Source: Cymbomonas tetramitiformis
Lineage: Eukaryota; Chlorophyta; Pyramimonadophyceae; Pyramimonadales; Pyramimonadaceae
Direction: 5' to 3'
Length of the DNA stretch: 44,934 bases
Assembly: GCA_001247695.2 (NCBI GenBank)
Contig: LGRX02035385.1
Location: 1 to 44,934 of the forward strand
The notes under the pieces are model-generated. The model did not search any database, was not told the DNA's origin, and worked only from the letters and a program-made list of their open reading frames with translations. The position numbers were made by a program, and so were the translations under genes. Shown one piece after another: positions 27,082 to 38,190 of the stretch (its first letter is position 1; every line of letters starts with the position of its first letter).

Positions 27082-27631
27082 CCACACGGCAATGCCGATC
27101 CACCTCGCCCCTACTCCCCACCTAGAGCGTTGCTGTACCGCAGATTCCCAGATTAAGCCGAGGGGTCGCCCATCTGGGCGCCGCACGCCGATGCCCGCGC
27201 CAACCGGCCCACGGCCCACGCAAGGCAGGCGCGACGGCGCCGCCAGAGCGCGATGCCAGGACTCAAGCCGCATGGCGGCGAGACCTCCCGTTGAAACCTG
27301 GCTGTGGGGAGCCTCGCCTCCGTCCATCTCCGAAGGTGACGTGCCGGGCTCTGAGGCTGAAACACGGCGGCTGCGCCCCGAGGCCTTTGACTGCAACGCG
27401 CTTCGAGGCAAAACAATGGCCTTCGCGTCCGGTCCCCGGTAGTCGCCTCCGACAGGCCACAGCGCACCCCCGAAGGAGGGCAGCCCGACGCATGCCCGCC
27501 ACCATGCCCTGCACCTAGGGAACTGAGCGCCCGGGTGAGAGCCCCCTGGGCCTGCTGGGGGCCCAGAGTCCACGCAGGGATGTGGTGGCGGGGATGAGAC
27601 CGGCGTTGGGGGATGCAAGGGTGGGAGCGAC

Positions 27632-27988
27632 CTGGCGAAGCTCCCCCCAGCCGCTGTCCACCCGGTAGGGCCGCTGAACTGGGAGGGTGTGACGTTCCGG
27701 CTGCGGGCAGAGATCCGGGACGGGCTTATCAGGGCGCGGCGGCTCAGCGGCCTTTGGGCTGCTGAAGCCCATGAAGAGGTGGTGCACCGGGGGGAGGTAG
27801 AGGCGGTGCATTCCCGCCAAGCTGAAGGGACGCCCCGCGGGCCGGACCCGAGGAATCTGCTTTTGCCCAGTGACTTCACCCCCTTGGTCGAAGTAGTGCG
27901 CCTGCTGTCCGTTGGGCAGACTGTAGTGCTTGAAGAGGCCGTGGCAGACCTGCACAGCGATGCGGGCGGCGAGCCAAATACGCCAAAC
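27632..27988 (-). CDS. Large gene, 119-codon exon
   Basis: Between aaatgctgacag and CAG|GTCGCT: VWRIWLAARIAVQVCHGLFK, HYSLPNGQQAHYFDQGGEV, FSLAGMHRLYLPPVHHLFMG, then a Pro-rich stretch ending RVDSGWGELRQ. Phase 0 at both ends. No known domain recognised; the aromatic-rich N-terminal half looks globular. Confidence 0.65.
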
Positions 27989-28139
27989 CTGTCAGCATTT
28001 CAAAACAGGAACTCCCATCGGGGAAGGGCATGCAGGACACGATTGGCAGGCATTGCCTCAGTCTCCGGGATAACGCAGAGATGGAGGGGGTAGCGAGGGG
28101 CAAGTGCGGCGGATGCGAGGGGCTCCAGAGGGCAAGGAC

Positions 28140-28440
28140 GTAGACTGTGATGATTGATGAGGGGGCTCGTGGATGAACCCTGCAGAGATTGAGTGGATGA
28201 TAGAGGGGGGCTCGTGGGATGATCCCTGGAGATGTGATTGAGGGGGCTCTGGATGAACCTCTGCGGAGAGAGTGATTGAGGGGCCTATGGATGAACCCCA
28301 TGCGGAGAGAGTGAGGCTCGTGGATGATCCCTGCGGAGAGAGTGATTGAGGGGCCTGGGATGAACCTCATGGAGAGAGTGATTGAGGGGGCTCGTGGATG
28401 ATCCCTGCGGAGAGAGTGATTGAGGGGGCCTGTGGAGGGA
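28140..28440. repeat. Minisatellite, 31-40 bp unit
   Basis: Eight irregular units with TGATTGAGGGGGCTCGTGGA and CCTGCGGAGAGAG. Intronic. Confidence 0.9.
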
Positions 28441-28604
28441 GCGCAGGCCAGGGGTGGGCATGGGGCAAGCAGGGCGGGGGATGTGCACAAAGCGCTGAGG
28501 GAAAGCTCAGAGAAATCTCAGAGCGCGCCAGTGTCCCGTGCGTGCAAATGAGCCCGGCGACGGAGGCTGCAAGCGGCGTTCGCTGGCGCTGGCGCCTGGC
28601 ACAC

Positions 28605-28986
28605 CTTGGCGTCTGGCGAGTGTGTGAAGATCATGGACCGCTTCTGGCCGAGGCCTCCGCGCCTGTCATCCTCAAGCTGTCCCGTGATCGATGACCGGGA
28701 CGCGTAGCGGTTCAGTGCGTGGTAGCTCATGGTGTTGCTCACACCCCCCGGCTCCATCACCACCTTTATGGGCCCTACAATAGGCGCGTCTCCGGGCGTT
28801 CTCGGGGGAACTGCCCCGCCCGGTGTGTTCCCGGAGCTGGGGATCACGCTGTCCGCGGCGTGCCTCTTCTCGGCGATTGCAGATGCGAGCCTCGCCGGCG
28901 TGCTCGGGGTCGGGGACTCGGCGGAGCCCAGCATCGCCGCCTTGCTAAGAAGTGTGGGGAGCGCGGGGCTATCAGGGGCGGGACTT
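28605..28986 (-). CDS. Large gene, exon after the 29.05-kb junction
   Basis: PAPDSPALPTLLSKAAMLGS, RLASAIAEKRHAADS, VVMEPGGVSNTMSYHALNRY and RSMIFTHSPDAK, ending AAG|GTGTGC with phase 0. The Ser/Pro-rich start is like the preceding exon, which argues they were one reading frame. Confidence 0.55.
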
Positions 28987-29055
28987 GTCTGAGGCAGGGT
29001 TCGGGTAGGGGAGGCGGGGCTGAGGCATTCGCGGGGAAGGGGAAGCGCGATCACA

Positions 29056-29743
29056 AGGGGGTGGGCTCGGGGAGGTACTCCGAGCCCAGGGAGGTGAGGG
29101 TGTTCTCGCGGCTCAGCGTTAGCGGCGTTCGCGAGGACTCGTACGATCCAACGCTGGAAAACGAGGCCTCCCCCCCAAGCGCTGCCGCCCGGCGGGCAGC
29201 ATACTGGCTCCGCATCACGTGCATCACGTCCGCGCCCTCCCTGATGCGAGCGCTGCGCGAGGACCCCGCCCTCTTCGGCCGCGGCTCCGCTTGAGGATAG
29301 CGGGCCCTCTCCGCAGCCTCCCAGCGCTTCTCTTCCTCGCGCTGCGCCAGCTTGGCGCGCACCTTCTGCATCGTGCGGGACTCCGAGGGATTACGCAGCG
29401 CGCCCCTAGGCATTGTGCGGCGAATATGGGTCTCGCGGGTCATGCCACTCTGCCCTCCCCCCTTCACGACCTCCTTGTCTGCCCCCTGCGGTCGCCGCTG
29501 CTGCTGTTGGGACCCTCCGGCATTGGAGCCAGTCACGGCGCTCGCCACGATGGCGGCACGGTGGAATCGCGTGTTGTTACTGAGCCGCGAATTGGTACTC
29601 GGCGGCGGCCGCTGGGGGGTCTCGGGGCTTCCGCTGCGCGTGTGGGCAACCGTGGAGGCCCGCCTGATCTCCGCCACGTCGCCCAGAATGATGGCGTCCT
29701 CGGGCGCCGCGCACATCTCCTTGGGCAAAGGCACGTGCTCAAC
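29056..29743 (-). CDS. Large gene, long disordered/charged exon
   Basis: After tggctgcag: VEHVPLPKEMCAAPEDAIIL, GDVAEIRRAST, a Gln-rich linker, TRETHIRRTMPRGALRNPSE, then a basic helix KVRAKLAQREEEKRWEAAER and a Ser-rich end LTLSRENTLTSLGSEYLPEP. The frame meets TGA at 29051. Continuation into the next stretch needs a roughly 65-bp intron (weak donor TT|GTGATC) or a frameshift. Confidence 0.6.
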
Positions 29744-30214
29744 CTGCAGCCAGGACCCGCACCCCGCCACCCTGAACCCGCGCACCCGCAATCTCCCATG
29801 GCGGCGTTCCCCACAGACCACCCTGGACACGATCACAGCGAGCAGGCGTCAGGCTCAGCACCTCATTGGCACAGAACCAGATGGGCAGAACAGGATTTAT
29901 TGTTCTAACGCTTCATGTGAACAATGCGGTACGACTTTCTCTGCCTTCCAGGTGCAATACGCCTGCGCGCTTCAGATGGGCCCCTGCCCCCCCTCCTGCC
30001 CCCCCTCCTCGTGTTGCCGATGTTCTGCAGTGGCTTTAGATGACCCCCCAGTCTCCCCTTATACCCCAGTACCCACTTTGCCCCTCCTCCGCTTGCAGCT
30101 GATGGTTTCGTGTGGCATCTGCTGGTGCGCCCTTTTCCAAGCTCCGTCTTCGTCTCCGTGGCAAGCTACTTGCATTTAGCTTCTCAATCAAAGCTGGCTT
30201 TGCTTGCACTCCCG

Positions 30215-30645
30215 GCGCTCATGCGTGCAGACGGCACATCCGACGGCGCTCATGCGTGCAGACGGCACATCTAACGGTGCTCATGCGCGCAGACGGCATA
30301 TCCGACAGCGCTCATGCGTGCAGCCGGCACATCTGACGGTGCTCATGCGCGCAGACGACACATCCGGCGGCGCTCATGCGTGCAGACGGCACATCCGACG
30401 GCGCTCATGCGTGCAGACGGCACATCTGACGGTGCTCATGCGTGCAGACGGCATATCCGACAGCGCTCATGCGTGCAGCCGGCACATCTGACGGTGCTCA
30501 TGCGCGCAGACGACACATCCGGCGGCGCTCATGCGTGCAGACGGCACATCCGACGGCGCTCATGCGTGCAGACGGCACATCTGACGGTGCTCATGCGTGC
30601 AGACGGCATATCCGACAGCGCTCATGCGTGCAGCCGGCACATCGG
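30215..30645. repeat. 31-bp minisatellite with 155-bp higher-order period
   Basis: About 14 monomers around GCTCATGCGTGCAGACGGCA. Monomer variants recur in order with a period of 155 bp (five monomers): the variant CAGCGCTCATGCGTGCAGCC starts at 30306, 30461 and 30616. Intronic, between the exons at 30758 and 29743. Confidence 0.95.
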
Positions 30646-30757
30646 AGGGACCGGGGTAGTTGCGTGCTGCCGTAATCCTTGTTGATAGGGCCTCCACACA
30701 ACAGAGCCGGCAAAAACTCTTTAACAATATTGGCAATATGGCTGGGTGCAGGGTCAC

Positions 30758-30929
30758 CTGAACGTTGGGCGGCAGCGGCTCGTTGAAACGCGCCACGAAC
30801 ACCGCAGTGTCCTGCTCCTGCATGCCCTTGCTGTATGTGATCAACGCCTGTGCGGCCTTCGGGCGGTCCGTAATGAGAATCTTGGGCGGAGCCCGGGGCT
30901 GCCGCGACGAGTGCAGCTCCTCGCAGTCA
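30758..30929 (-). CDS. Large gene, exon (beta-rich)
   Basis: ELHSSRQPRAPPKILITDRP, KAAQALITYSKGMQEQDTAV, FVARFNEPLPPNVQ, ending CAG|GTGACC. Alternating hydrophobics (AVFVARFNEPLPPNV) suggest an Ig- or MSP-like beta sandwich, but this is weak. The acceptor is around 30930-30955. Confidence 0.55.
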
Positions 30930-31220
30930 CAGTATGGATGTATATACTCCTGGCAACCGCCCCTTTCCAAGATTTATTCTCCTCTCGCCCGCCACGTCAT
31001 CCGCCAGGTGGCGCTCGGGGATTTGCGGCATCCGCAGCAGTTCTGACGCGGGCCCCGGGTTGGCGGCAGGAGTGCGAGAGGGATGGCAGCAGGGTTAGAG
31101 TCAGGGTGGCTGCAGGTCAGTGAGGGGGGTCACCTTCACTTTCGGCGCCCACTGTCATCGAACAGGCAAATGCTCCCTCCCCACTCCCCTTCCCCCCCAC
31201 CAGTCCGTCATCCACCTGAC

Positions 31221-31298
31221 TGGCGTCATCTTGAACGGCATTGCGAGCGGCATCCACCGAAGGCGTGGCCGGCCGCAGACGGCGTTGATTCCGCACCC
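31221..31298 (-). CDS. Large gene, probable short exon
   Basis: GCGINAVCGRPRLRWMPLAM then PFKMTP, following KSFQKFW. Two donors 5 bp apart are possible; CCA|GTCAGG keeps phase with the next exon, whereas CAG|GTGGAT would not. Acceptor tacaagag is weak. Confidence 0.4.
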
Positions 31299-31332
31299 CT
31301 CTTGTATGTCACGGGAGGTGCGGCACACTCAC

Positions 31333-31386
31333 CGGCTCTGGGCAGCCCGTGGAGTTCTTCGGGTCCCAGAACTTCTGAAAAGACTT
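31333..31386 (-). CDS. Large gene, 18-codon exon
   Basis: KSFQKFWDPKNSTGCPEP between ggctgtctctgcag and CCG|GTGAGT, both near-consensus. Phase 0 on both sides. Confidence 0.65.
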
Positions 31387-32005
31387 CTGCAGAGACAGCC
31401 GGAGATGGTCCGAGGAGGGTGAGGCCTCGTCCTCGGGCTTGCCGACCTGACTCGTTGACGGCCAATCGCTTAACAACTGCACTCGCCACCTCCCCGGGCC
31501 CCGGGGTCATCCCCTCCGCTTGACCTCAGATCGCATACCTCACGGTCCATCCGGCGGTGCCTGAGCCGGCGACTCCCCTCACGCGCTTCTTTCAACCCCA
31601 CCACCGATGCCCTATGCGAAGTAACCCATCGGGAATGCTCCGGCTGAGGACGCGTGAAGCTGACAATGGTTGAGAGGCTGGTGGCTGCCGGACTCTTAGT
31701 AGTACCGGTCGCTGCCCTGCAAAGCATCCTACGGAGCCCTCTCTGCTCACGCATGCTCCCGGCGGGGCATTGCCGACCCGATATAAATACACAAATAAGA
31801 CAACCTTTGCAGGTTGTGTGGCTTTCATCAGAGGGTGCCGAGCCCTCATGGCCGACCCGTGACCACCAAGCGATTGCGCATCAGCGGGCATCGGGCGCCC
31901 GCCACAGGATGGCGGACACCCTCCTGTGGCAGCTGCGCTTTTGCATCCCGACCGCCCGCGCATCCCCGAGGAAGCGCCCGCGCGGCGGAAGGGGGAACGG
32001 CTCAC

Positions 32006-32596
32006 CTGGCTGTCTGCAAAGCTCAAGGTGTTCTTGCTGGCGGTGGCCTTCAGCGATGGCGTCCTCGTCTGCGGGGTACTCGGCCTGAGGGAGCTCGGCG
32101 ACGAGCGCCCCGCGCCCGGCGAGGACCCGGCGCGCGACCCGCTCGCATCGGCGGTGGCCGGCCGCTGCGCCAAGTTGAAGACCCCCTCCAGCGAGCGGTT
32201 CAGCTGGCTTTTGGCGGAGCCGGGGACCGGGGAAGAGCCTCGGGAGTTGCCCGGCGCGGGCTGGGAGACTGGCCGCATCGGGCTGCTTGAGCGCTTGATC
32301 TCCGAGGCCTGCGACTGCAGCAGCGCGACGCACCGCGTGGACTCGCGGCACTCCTGCACCTTGGCCTGCTTCTCGCGATCCGCCAGCTCCGAGCGGCGCG
32401 CGGCGCGCATCTCCATGTTCGCCTTCATCGTGTGCACCCGGCTCTGCCGGTACTTCAGGAACTGGCTGTTGGCCATGCACTGCTTCACCTGCTCATCGAG
32501 CCGGTTCTTCCACGTTCGGTCCTTCGGTGCGCAGCCCTCCACCAGAGCGTAGATGTCCCCCATGCGGGTCTGCGCCGCCGCCTTCTCTGTGTGAGC
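32006..32596 (-). CDS. Large gene, 197-codon exon, charged helix plus Ser/Pro linker
   Basis: From ctcctcgcag: AHTEKAAAQTRMGDIYALVE, then a long basic/acidic helix (QCMANSQFLKYRQSRVHTMK, RAARRSELADREKQAKVQEC) and a disordered Ser/Pro/Ala linker ending SLKATASKNTLSFADSQ|GTGAGCC. Phase 0 both ends. The helix may be a coiled coil. Confidence 0.7.
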
Positions 32597-32874
32597 CTGC
32601 GAGGAGCACCCGCGGCACGAGGAATCACCAGGGCCGTCAGACAGAGAGGGCTTGCAGGCGGGTGCGGGTCCAGCTCCGAGGGGGCGCCCCCACAGCGGAA
32701 CACGTCACCGTATCATCTTAAGATCCGGATTGGACCGCCCCGTGGCGTATCCCCTTGCTGAGGAACATGCAGGGGCGGGTGCAGGATCGCTCGGAAATTG
32801 CCAAATTAAGGATGCGGAGCATCGCCTCCGGTGACGTGGGGCTCCAGCTCCTGTGGCGGATTGAAGGAACACAC

Positions 32875-33990
32875 CTGCAGCTCATTAAACTCGCTCTGCT
32901 CTTTGCTTAAGACCATCATGTCCGCCGCCTCCTCGTCCCAAGTCTCCTCCATTAGCCACCGCATGAATCGGTCCCGCAGCTCCAGATGTGACCCTGTCCT
33001 GCTTTCCTCCACCACTGCTGGACCGTCCGCGTAGAACGGGTCCACGTCGGCGTCGCCCTCCGTCCCGGTCAGGGCCACCTTGCACCGCAGCTCCGCCTTG
33101 TACAGCAACGAAAAGTTATCAGGGTGGCGGGCGCAGTTCGCCAGCGTGCCAAGCACCAGCTGCCGGCTCGCCTCGTCTAGGTCCAGGGTGAACCTCACGC
33201 TTATCAGCGTGTACACGCCTTTTTGCACCAGCAAGACCTGGTTCCCAGCGTCCACGGACAAATTGAGGATCGCCGACAGCACCGCCTCCCGCAGCTGCTG
33301 AGCGTCCGGGGCGGCTGCCCACTCCAGCTCCTCCGGGTCCAGCACGAGCACCCCCGCCGCCGCCGCCGCCGCATCCATGGCCGCATTGGGGTCCTCCGGG
33401 GGGACCAGGGCAGCCGTCGGCGCGGCTTCCTCACTCCGTCTGCTCTCCGCTTCTCGCCCGCCCTCAGGATCTACCTCGAACTCAGTGGCCCTGGTGCCTG
33501 ACGGGGAGGGCTGCGGTGACACAGCATGCGATGGTATCCCGTTCATATCCTCCTCCTCCTCCTCCTCCTCCTGCTGCTGCTGTGCGGATGCCCTTAACTG
33601 ACTCGTAGCATTGTCTCGATGTACGATAGTCATCGGCGGCCCTGGGGATGCACCTGCTGAGCTGTTGGTCCCGCCGGCACCGTGCCCGCCCCCCTCCGGA
33701 CCAGTGCGTGAGGACATTCCAGCAAACTGGTGGTGGCGTAGGTTGCGCAGGAGCTGGGAGACCGCGGCGGTGCGCGAGAGACGCTGCCGCATCTCGAAGG
33801 AAATGCACGCCAGCCGCGCGAGGGCGTGCGCGCTGTGCACCTGTGCATCCTCGCTCACCACACCATTGCGCCCGGCTGGCTCAGACCAGGGCCCTCTCAC
33901 GAAGAGCTGTGCGTCCACTGCCCGGCACGCGCCCTGAGCGCCTGGCGTCCGGCCAGATGGCTCAGGCTGAATTTTCGACGAGGGCGCGCT
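32875..33990 (-). CDS. Large gene, long exon with ARM helices and acidic linker
   Basis: Contains HALARLACISFEMRQRLSRT, AAVSQLLRNLRHHQ, a poly-Gln/poly-Glu linker (33540-33585), an Ala/Glu-rich stretch, then QQLREAVLSAILNLSVDAGN, GVYTLISVRFTLDLDEASRQ and LVLGTLANCARHPDNFSLLY (armadillo), and an acidic tail FMRWLMEETWDEEAADMMV. The 3' border CTGCAG|GTGTGT is strong. The 5' border is somewhere in 33930-34010. Confidence 0.7.
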
Positions 33991-34389
33991 GACTCTCGAA
34001 AATGAAAGACGTCGTATTCGCTGAGAAGTGATTGGGATTGGGATTCCCCATTGCTCACGCGGGATACAAATCGCGGACAATCCGCTCGGGGGGGCATCCA
34101 GTGCCTTCGTCGGCAGAGCGCATCCCACGGACGCTCGATCGGGCACCGCTTCGTCAGAATCTATTTTGTTTCGTCGATTGGCGCGGTCCTCACTGAGACA
34201 TTGTCATAGAGCAGGCTCCACCCCTTGGAACGAACAAACTGTCCTTCCGCGGCAATAGGAAGAGCGCGCGCTTTCCACGCCGCAAGGTCCAAAGCGAGCC
34301 ATCTTTTTGAAACGCCTCAATCTCACTCTCGGCAGCAATGCACTGCTCGTGGAGGCAACCTGCGGTGCGCCAGGGTGGCATGCTGGGGG

Positions 34390-34779
34390 CCGGCGTGCCT
34401 GTAGCCGCGTGTCGGCCTTTGGAGATAATAGTGTGAGCAGCACGTCCACCAAGCGCTCCAGCGAGCGCTCCCCCAGCTCCTCCAGGATTTCCTCGATGCA
34501 GGATATGGCTGCCAGCCGCACGTGGCTCGCCAGCCAATCATCTCGCGCGATCTTCAGCAATGCCTCGAACCCTCCGACCTCGATCACGGCACGGTGCAGA
34601 TGGGCACATGCGTGACAAGCCTCCCACATCGCCAGCACCGCCAGCTCGCGCAAATAGCGGAGATGAGGGACGGCAGGGTAGTCCAGCACCGCCACGAGCC
34701 GAGCCAGGGTGCGCTTGATCAGGGGGGTCACCTCCACAGGCGCCATGGGTGTCTCCGGCGTGGTCCATATCGCAGACAC
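34390..34779 (-). CDS. Large gene, armadillo exon
   Basis: After cacgctgcag: VSAIWTTPETPMAPVEVTPL, IKRTLARLVAVLDYP, LAVLAMWEACHACAHLH, VIEVGGFEALLKIARDDWL, VRLAAISCIEEILEELGE and LERLVDVLLTLLS. GGFEALLKIA and the following helices are textbook armadillo. The exact donor (within about 34370-34460) is uncertain. Confidence 0.7.
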
Positions 34780-35249
34780 CTGCAGCGTGGCAAGGTGTCA
34801 GGGCAGGGCAAGGAAATCGGACAGTTGGGTGTTGTCAAGGTCGACCGGAGTTTTGTCATCAAAGCATGGGCACGCGCGTCATCACGGCAAAGGGCTGAGC
34901 ACCATCGAAGCCGAACGCAATGTGCCATCAAAGCAGTGCGTCATCGAGACTGAGCTGCAGCTTGCAAGCCTTACCAAAAGCGGCCGACCTTATCAAGTCG
35001 GAGCACTCCAGGGGTGGGGGATGTCATCAGGATGGTGGGAAGCAGGTGCCATCAGTGCGGTGAGGTGTGGCGTGGAGGAAATTGGGATTTAAGGCGAGGA
35101 AAATAAGGTGTGGGGCGTTGAGGCTGTGGCCCTGAGGGTGACGCTGGTGTCATGCAGACAGTGCGGGGGTGTTGGGCGGAGAGAGGTAGGGTTGAAGTGC
35201 TTGGGTGAAGGGGTGTGTAGGGTGTGTAGGGTGTGTAGGGTGATGGGCT

Positions 35250-35579
35250 GTAGGACATCAAGACATGAGAAGGTAGGGGCGCAGGAGGCGCATGTAGGCC
35301 TTCAGCAGGGGAGGGGGGAGAGGTATCATGGCGGGCGGGGGCAGGTATATATCATGCATGCCAGGGAAGACGTGCGACAGGCATGCCTGCAAGCAGTACA
35401 TGGCTCCACTGCGTGCCTCCGACTTCGCGCCAAGGAAGGCATCCTTGACATCTCCAATCATCAGCCACATCAGCGCCACCTGGAACTGGCAGGCCACAAG
35501 AATGGGATCCCTGATCGAGCGAGACGCGACCACCGCCGCATCGAGCGCAGTGCTGGCCTCCACCAGCTCGTTCAGCACC
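35250..35579 (-). CDS. Large gene, armadillo exon
   Basis: One base completes the split Gly, then VLNELVEASTALDAAVVASR, DPILVACQFQVALMWLMIGD, MYCLQACLSHVFPGMHDIY and a Pro/Leu-rich end. Acceptor cggctcgcag is good. The 3' border is not resolved: the frame closes at 35258 without a clear GT, so an unusual donor or missed exon lies here. Confidence 0.6.
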
Positions 35580-36077
35580 CTGCGAGCCGCGCCGCGCGTG
35601 CACACCCATGCCTCAAGCCAGGCCCTCGTCCAAACTCGAGTCGGTGCATCGCAGCGTCAACCTCGATCTAACACACTACAGGGCCAGATCCGCACCATCC
35701 CCCTCGGCAACGCATGAGAGCAGCAGCCCTCTGAGCAGAGGCCACACGTAAACGGGCCTACCACCGCCACGTCTCCCAAGCTCGACTGATCCAACACAAG
35801 CGAGGACTTGGCGCTGCCTCACGAATCACTTGCACCTCATCCCGTGTCTTGCAGCGAGGATTTGAGCTCGTGACGATGACACAACCCTCAGCCCTGACAA
35901 TGATCCCAGGACACATACTACAATGCCCCTAGCAGCACAAGGCTGCATCAACTCCGCCTGCAACAAAACTCAAACGCCAACTTTATTCATCAAATAAGCG
36001 CGCTCCCCTCCGCAGTAAGCCCTGCCAGCGCTCGCACCTAGTAGGGGGGGCAGGGAAGGCGGGAGGAGGGCGACTAC

Positions 36078-36529
36078 CCCTCTTCCATCATCAGCTTGCG
36101 GGGGGCAGGCGAGCGCCCGAGGCACCACATGCACGCCACCAGATACTGCAAATGCGCGCCCATCTGCGGCCCGGGCAGCTTCAGAGCCCGGCTTAGAAGC
36201 TGCAGCAGCCGCACGATGTTCTGCTTGGCGTCAGGGTGAGTTGATGCGTCATAATCCGTTGCCAGCACCATCGTGGCGCCCATCACCACCTCGTCCAGTA
36301 GCCTGTTGACGGCGCTACCCGGTGACGTGGCGCTGTGGAGCAGGCAGGTCATGCTGCGGTACTCGTTGAGCGTGCCACGCAGCAGCCCCACCAGCCCGCG
36401 ATTCTCCTCCAGGGCCCCGAGCTCATCGCCGGAGTGCGCCGCCAGGAGCCCTAGCACCACCACCGCCACCGTGTACACCTCCCAGTCCACCGCAACCCAC
36501 TTCTCCGTCGGGTACTCCAGCAACACGGT
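36078..36529 (-). CDS. Large gene, armadillo exon (150 codons)
   Basis: TVLLEYPTEKWVAVDWEVYT, VAVVVLGLLAAHSGDELGAL, GLVGLLRGTLNEYRSMTCL, LDEVVMGATMVLAT and QNIVRLLQLLSRALKL form successive helices. The frame reaches a TAG at 36074-36076, but donor GG|GTAGTC just before it gives phase 2, which fits the next exon. Confidence 0.7.
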
Positions 36530-36884
36530 CTGCAGTCAGCCCCGCCGTCCCCCCCCACCCATTTGGCCAAGGGCCAACAGCACACCGGGAGATCCACCCG
36601 CATAGGGACACGCGCAGGCAGGGCGCTCGCCCGCAAATTGGCCAGCCGGAGCTCCGCGCAACACCTTCTGCCAGTGGGTTCATCCAGGGTGAACACAATC
36701 GCTGAATAATGCACTTAACTCTGAGTAAGAATGCCTCGCAATCGAAGACGAAGGGGGCGAGGCAGGACCGCGGGTGTCCAGCGAGCCACGGCCTGCCCCG
36801 TTTATCCACACCAAGGGACGGGCTGCGTTCCGCCAGTCACGGGAGTGACGCCAGGGCCGAGACAGGCAGGCGAGGAGGCCTGAC

Positions 36885-37052
36885 CTGCAGTTGGTCCACG
36901 ATCCCGCCCTCCACGAGGTGCTTGGCGTGCGCGGCCTGGCAGCGCCCGGCTCCCGAGGCCGCCATCAGGTGAGCTTTGGAGGCGCCCTCATCTCCCAGTT
37001 CGGCGCTTAAGAGTGGCGTGTTGCGCGTGAGAGATACCCATCGCAGAGCTTC
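36885..37052 (-). CDS. Large gene, 56-codon exon
   Basis: Begins after ttcttttag with EALRWVSLTRNTPLLSAELG and runs to HLVEGGIVDQLQ, ending CAG|GTCAGG. VEGGIVDQL is the classic start of an armadillo helix. In phase with both neighbours. Confidence 0.65.
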
Positions 37053-37286
37053 CTAAAAGAAGGGGTCACCTCGTTTAACACCGGCGCGGTCGTCATCAGA
37101 CAGGCAGCGCCGGCGGTGCATCACGGGCCGTCGAGCGAATGCAGAGGGGAGGAAGGAGGGCGGCGCAAATGGCGAAGTGAGTCAAGGGTCAAGGGTCGAG
37201 GGGCAGACTGCAGAGCGGGCGGGAAAGGCTGGAGCGCCTGGGAGGTGGAGTGCCTGGGAGGTGGTGTCTGCAGCCAGCAACGACAC

Positions 37287-37607
37287 GCTGCACAGCAGCC
37301 AAATGATGGGCCGCCAGTCCGCGGAGGAGTGCGCCAGCGCGAGCGTGATGGCCTCTACGAGCACCGCTATTGCTCCCGCCCGCAGCACCTCCCCAGAGCT
37401 ACACAGAGCTTCTGCGGCGCCCCATAGCGCGGCCGCCCCGATGTGGAGCACCGCCGCCACCTCATCGCGTTCCGCCTGCGCCTTGCTGTCACCGCCCTGC
37501 AGGAAGAACCGGCGCGGGGCCAAATGCTCCGCGGCCCAGCGGCACAACTGCGCCAGCGTGTCTACCGCCCTTGCCACGTGTCCGCTCTGCACCAGCTGAT
37601 CCCTCCC
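37287..37607 (-). CDS. Large gene, armadillo exon (107 codons)
   Basis: GRDQLVQSGHVARAVDTLAQ, LCRWAAEHLAP, AAVLHIGAAALWGAAEAL, VLRAGAIAVLVEAITLAL and SADWRPIIWLLCS make a clear run of amphipathic helices. The G..A.L...L pattern of armadillo repeats is visible twice. Phase 0 at both ends; the donor AGC|GTGTCG is weak. Confidence 0.65.
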
Positions 37608-37668
37608 CTGCGCGGCCCCCCTTCCCTCGCAGGGTGACTGGGTAGCTAAGGGAGGCAGAGGCACTCAC

Positions 37669-37707
37669 ACGACCGCTGGGCCGGTTGATGAGAGACTGCA
37701 TTGGATC
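37669..37707 (-). CDS. Large gene, 39-bp micro-exon
   Basis: Thirteen codons, DPMQSLINRPSGR, flanked by cacttcag and GTGAGTGC. Phase 0 on both sides. Small but with excellent borders. One more exon between here and 39221 is possible (for example near 37990). Confidence 0.5.
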
Positions 37708-37720
37708 CTGAAGTGCCCCT

Positions 37721-37745
37721 TAGGTTTAGGGTTTTAGGGTTTTGG
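37721..37745 (+). repeat. Short interstitial telomere-like motif
   Basis: Three imperfect units of TTTAGGG/TTTTAGGG. Similar single or double words occur at 24601-24616, 40883-40895 and 40991-41002 (CCCTAAACCCTA type). They fit a TTTAGGG telomere, as in many green algae. Confidence 0.6.
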
Positions 37746-38190
37746 GAGGCTCCGTGGAGGATCAAATTACAACCGCCACATCGTCGAATCTAAAGGACCC
37801 TGCATGCGCCGGAGAAACGGGGTGGCACCATAGGTAGCGACTGGCGGTGATGAGATGCAAATTGGGATAATCCACTGTTGAGCGATAGGAGAGAGGGAAG
37901 GAGGGTTGGGAGAGGGAGGAAGGAAGACATGCACGGGGCTTGCCTGCTGCTGGATCGTAAAAATGAAGAGCGATGACGCACAACATTTCAGGGCCTGCAT
38001 GACGTCGTTTAGCCCTCACCCCCGACTGAGCACTGTGGCTCGCGCGGATACGTCTGCTGCGTCCCACCATGCCACTCGCCTTCCGCAGCTGCCCGCGGCT
38101 TGTGGAATGGCCAGGCGCCGTGATGTAGCTACCTCTGCCTGACAGCTCCGAGGCGCCCTAGCGGCCCAAAGGGAGCGCCGTGCGCCTAGG

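Noticed and set aside
26423..27442. Plus-strand 339-codon frame
   Set aside because: Antisense to the Lys-rich and KVLVHNYQLRWD exons with good splice borders; unnatural composition.
27016..27879. Minus-strand 287-codon frame, Ser/Arg/Pro-rich
   Set aside because: It overlaps a phase-matched exon (27632-27988) and the KVLVHNYQLRWD exon in other frames; its composition is that of a GC-rich shadow.
30215..30645. CRISPR-like regular array
   Set aside because: Monomers are contiguous with no unique spacers, and the DNA is eukaryotic.
30112..30685. Several long plus-strand open frames with Ala/His/Arg/Cys-rich repeats
   Set aside because: They are a by-product of the 31-bp minisatellite: the period is 3n+1, so every frame is open and repeats one peptide. 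No splice or start context supports them.
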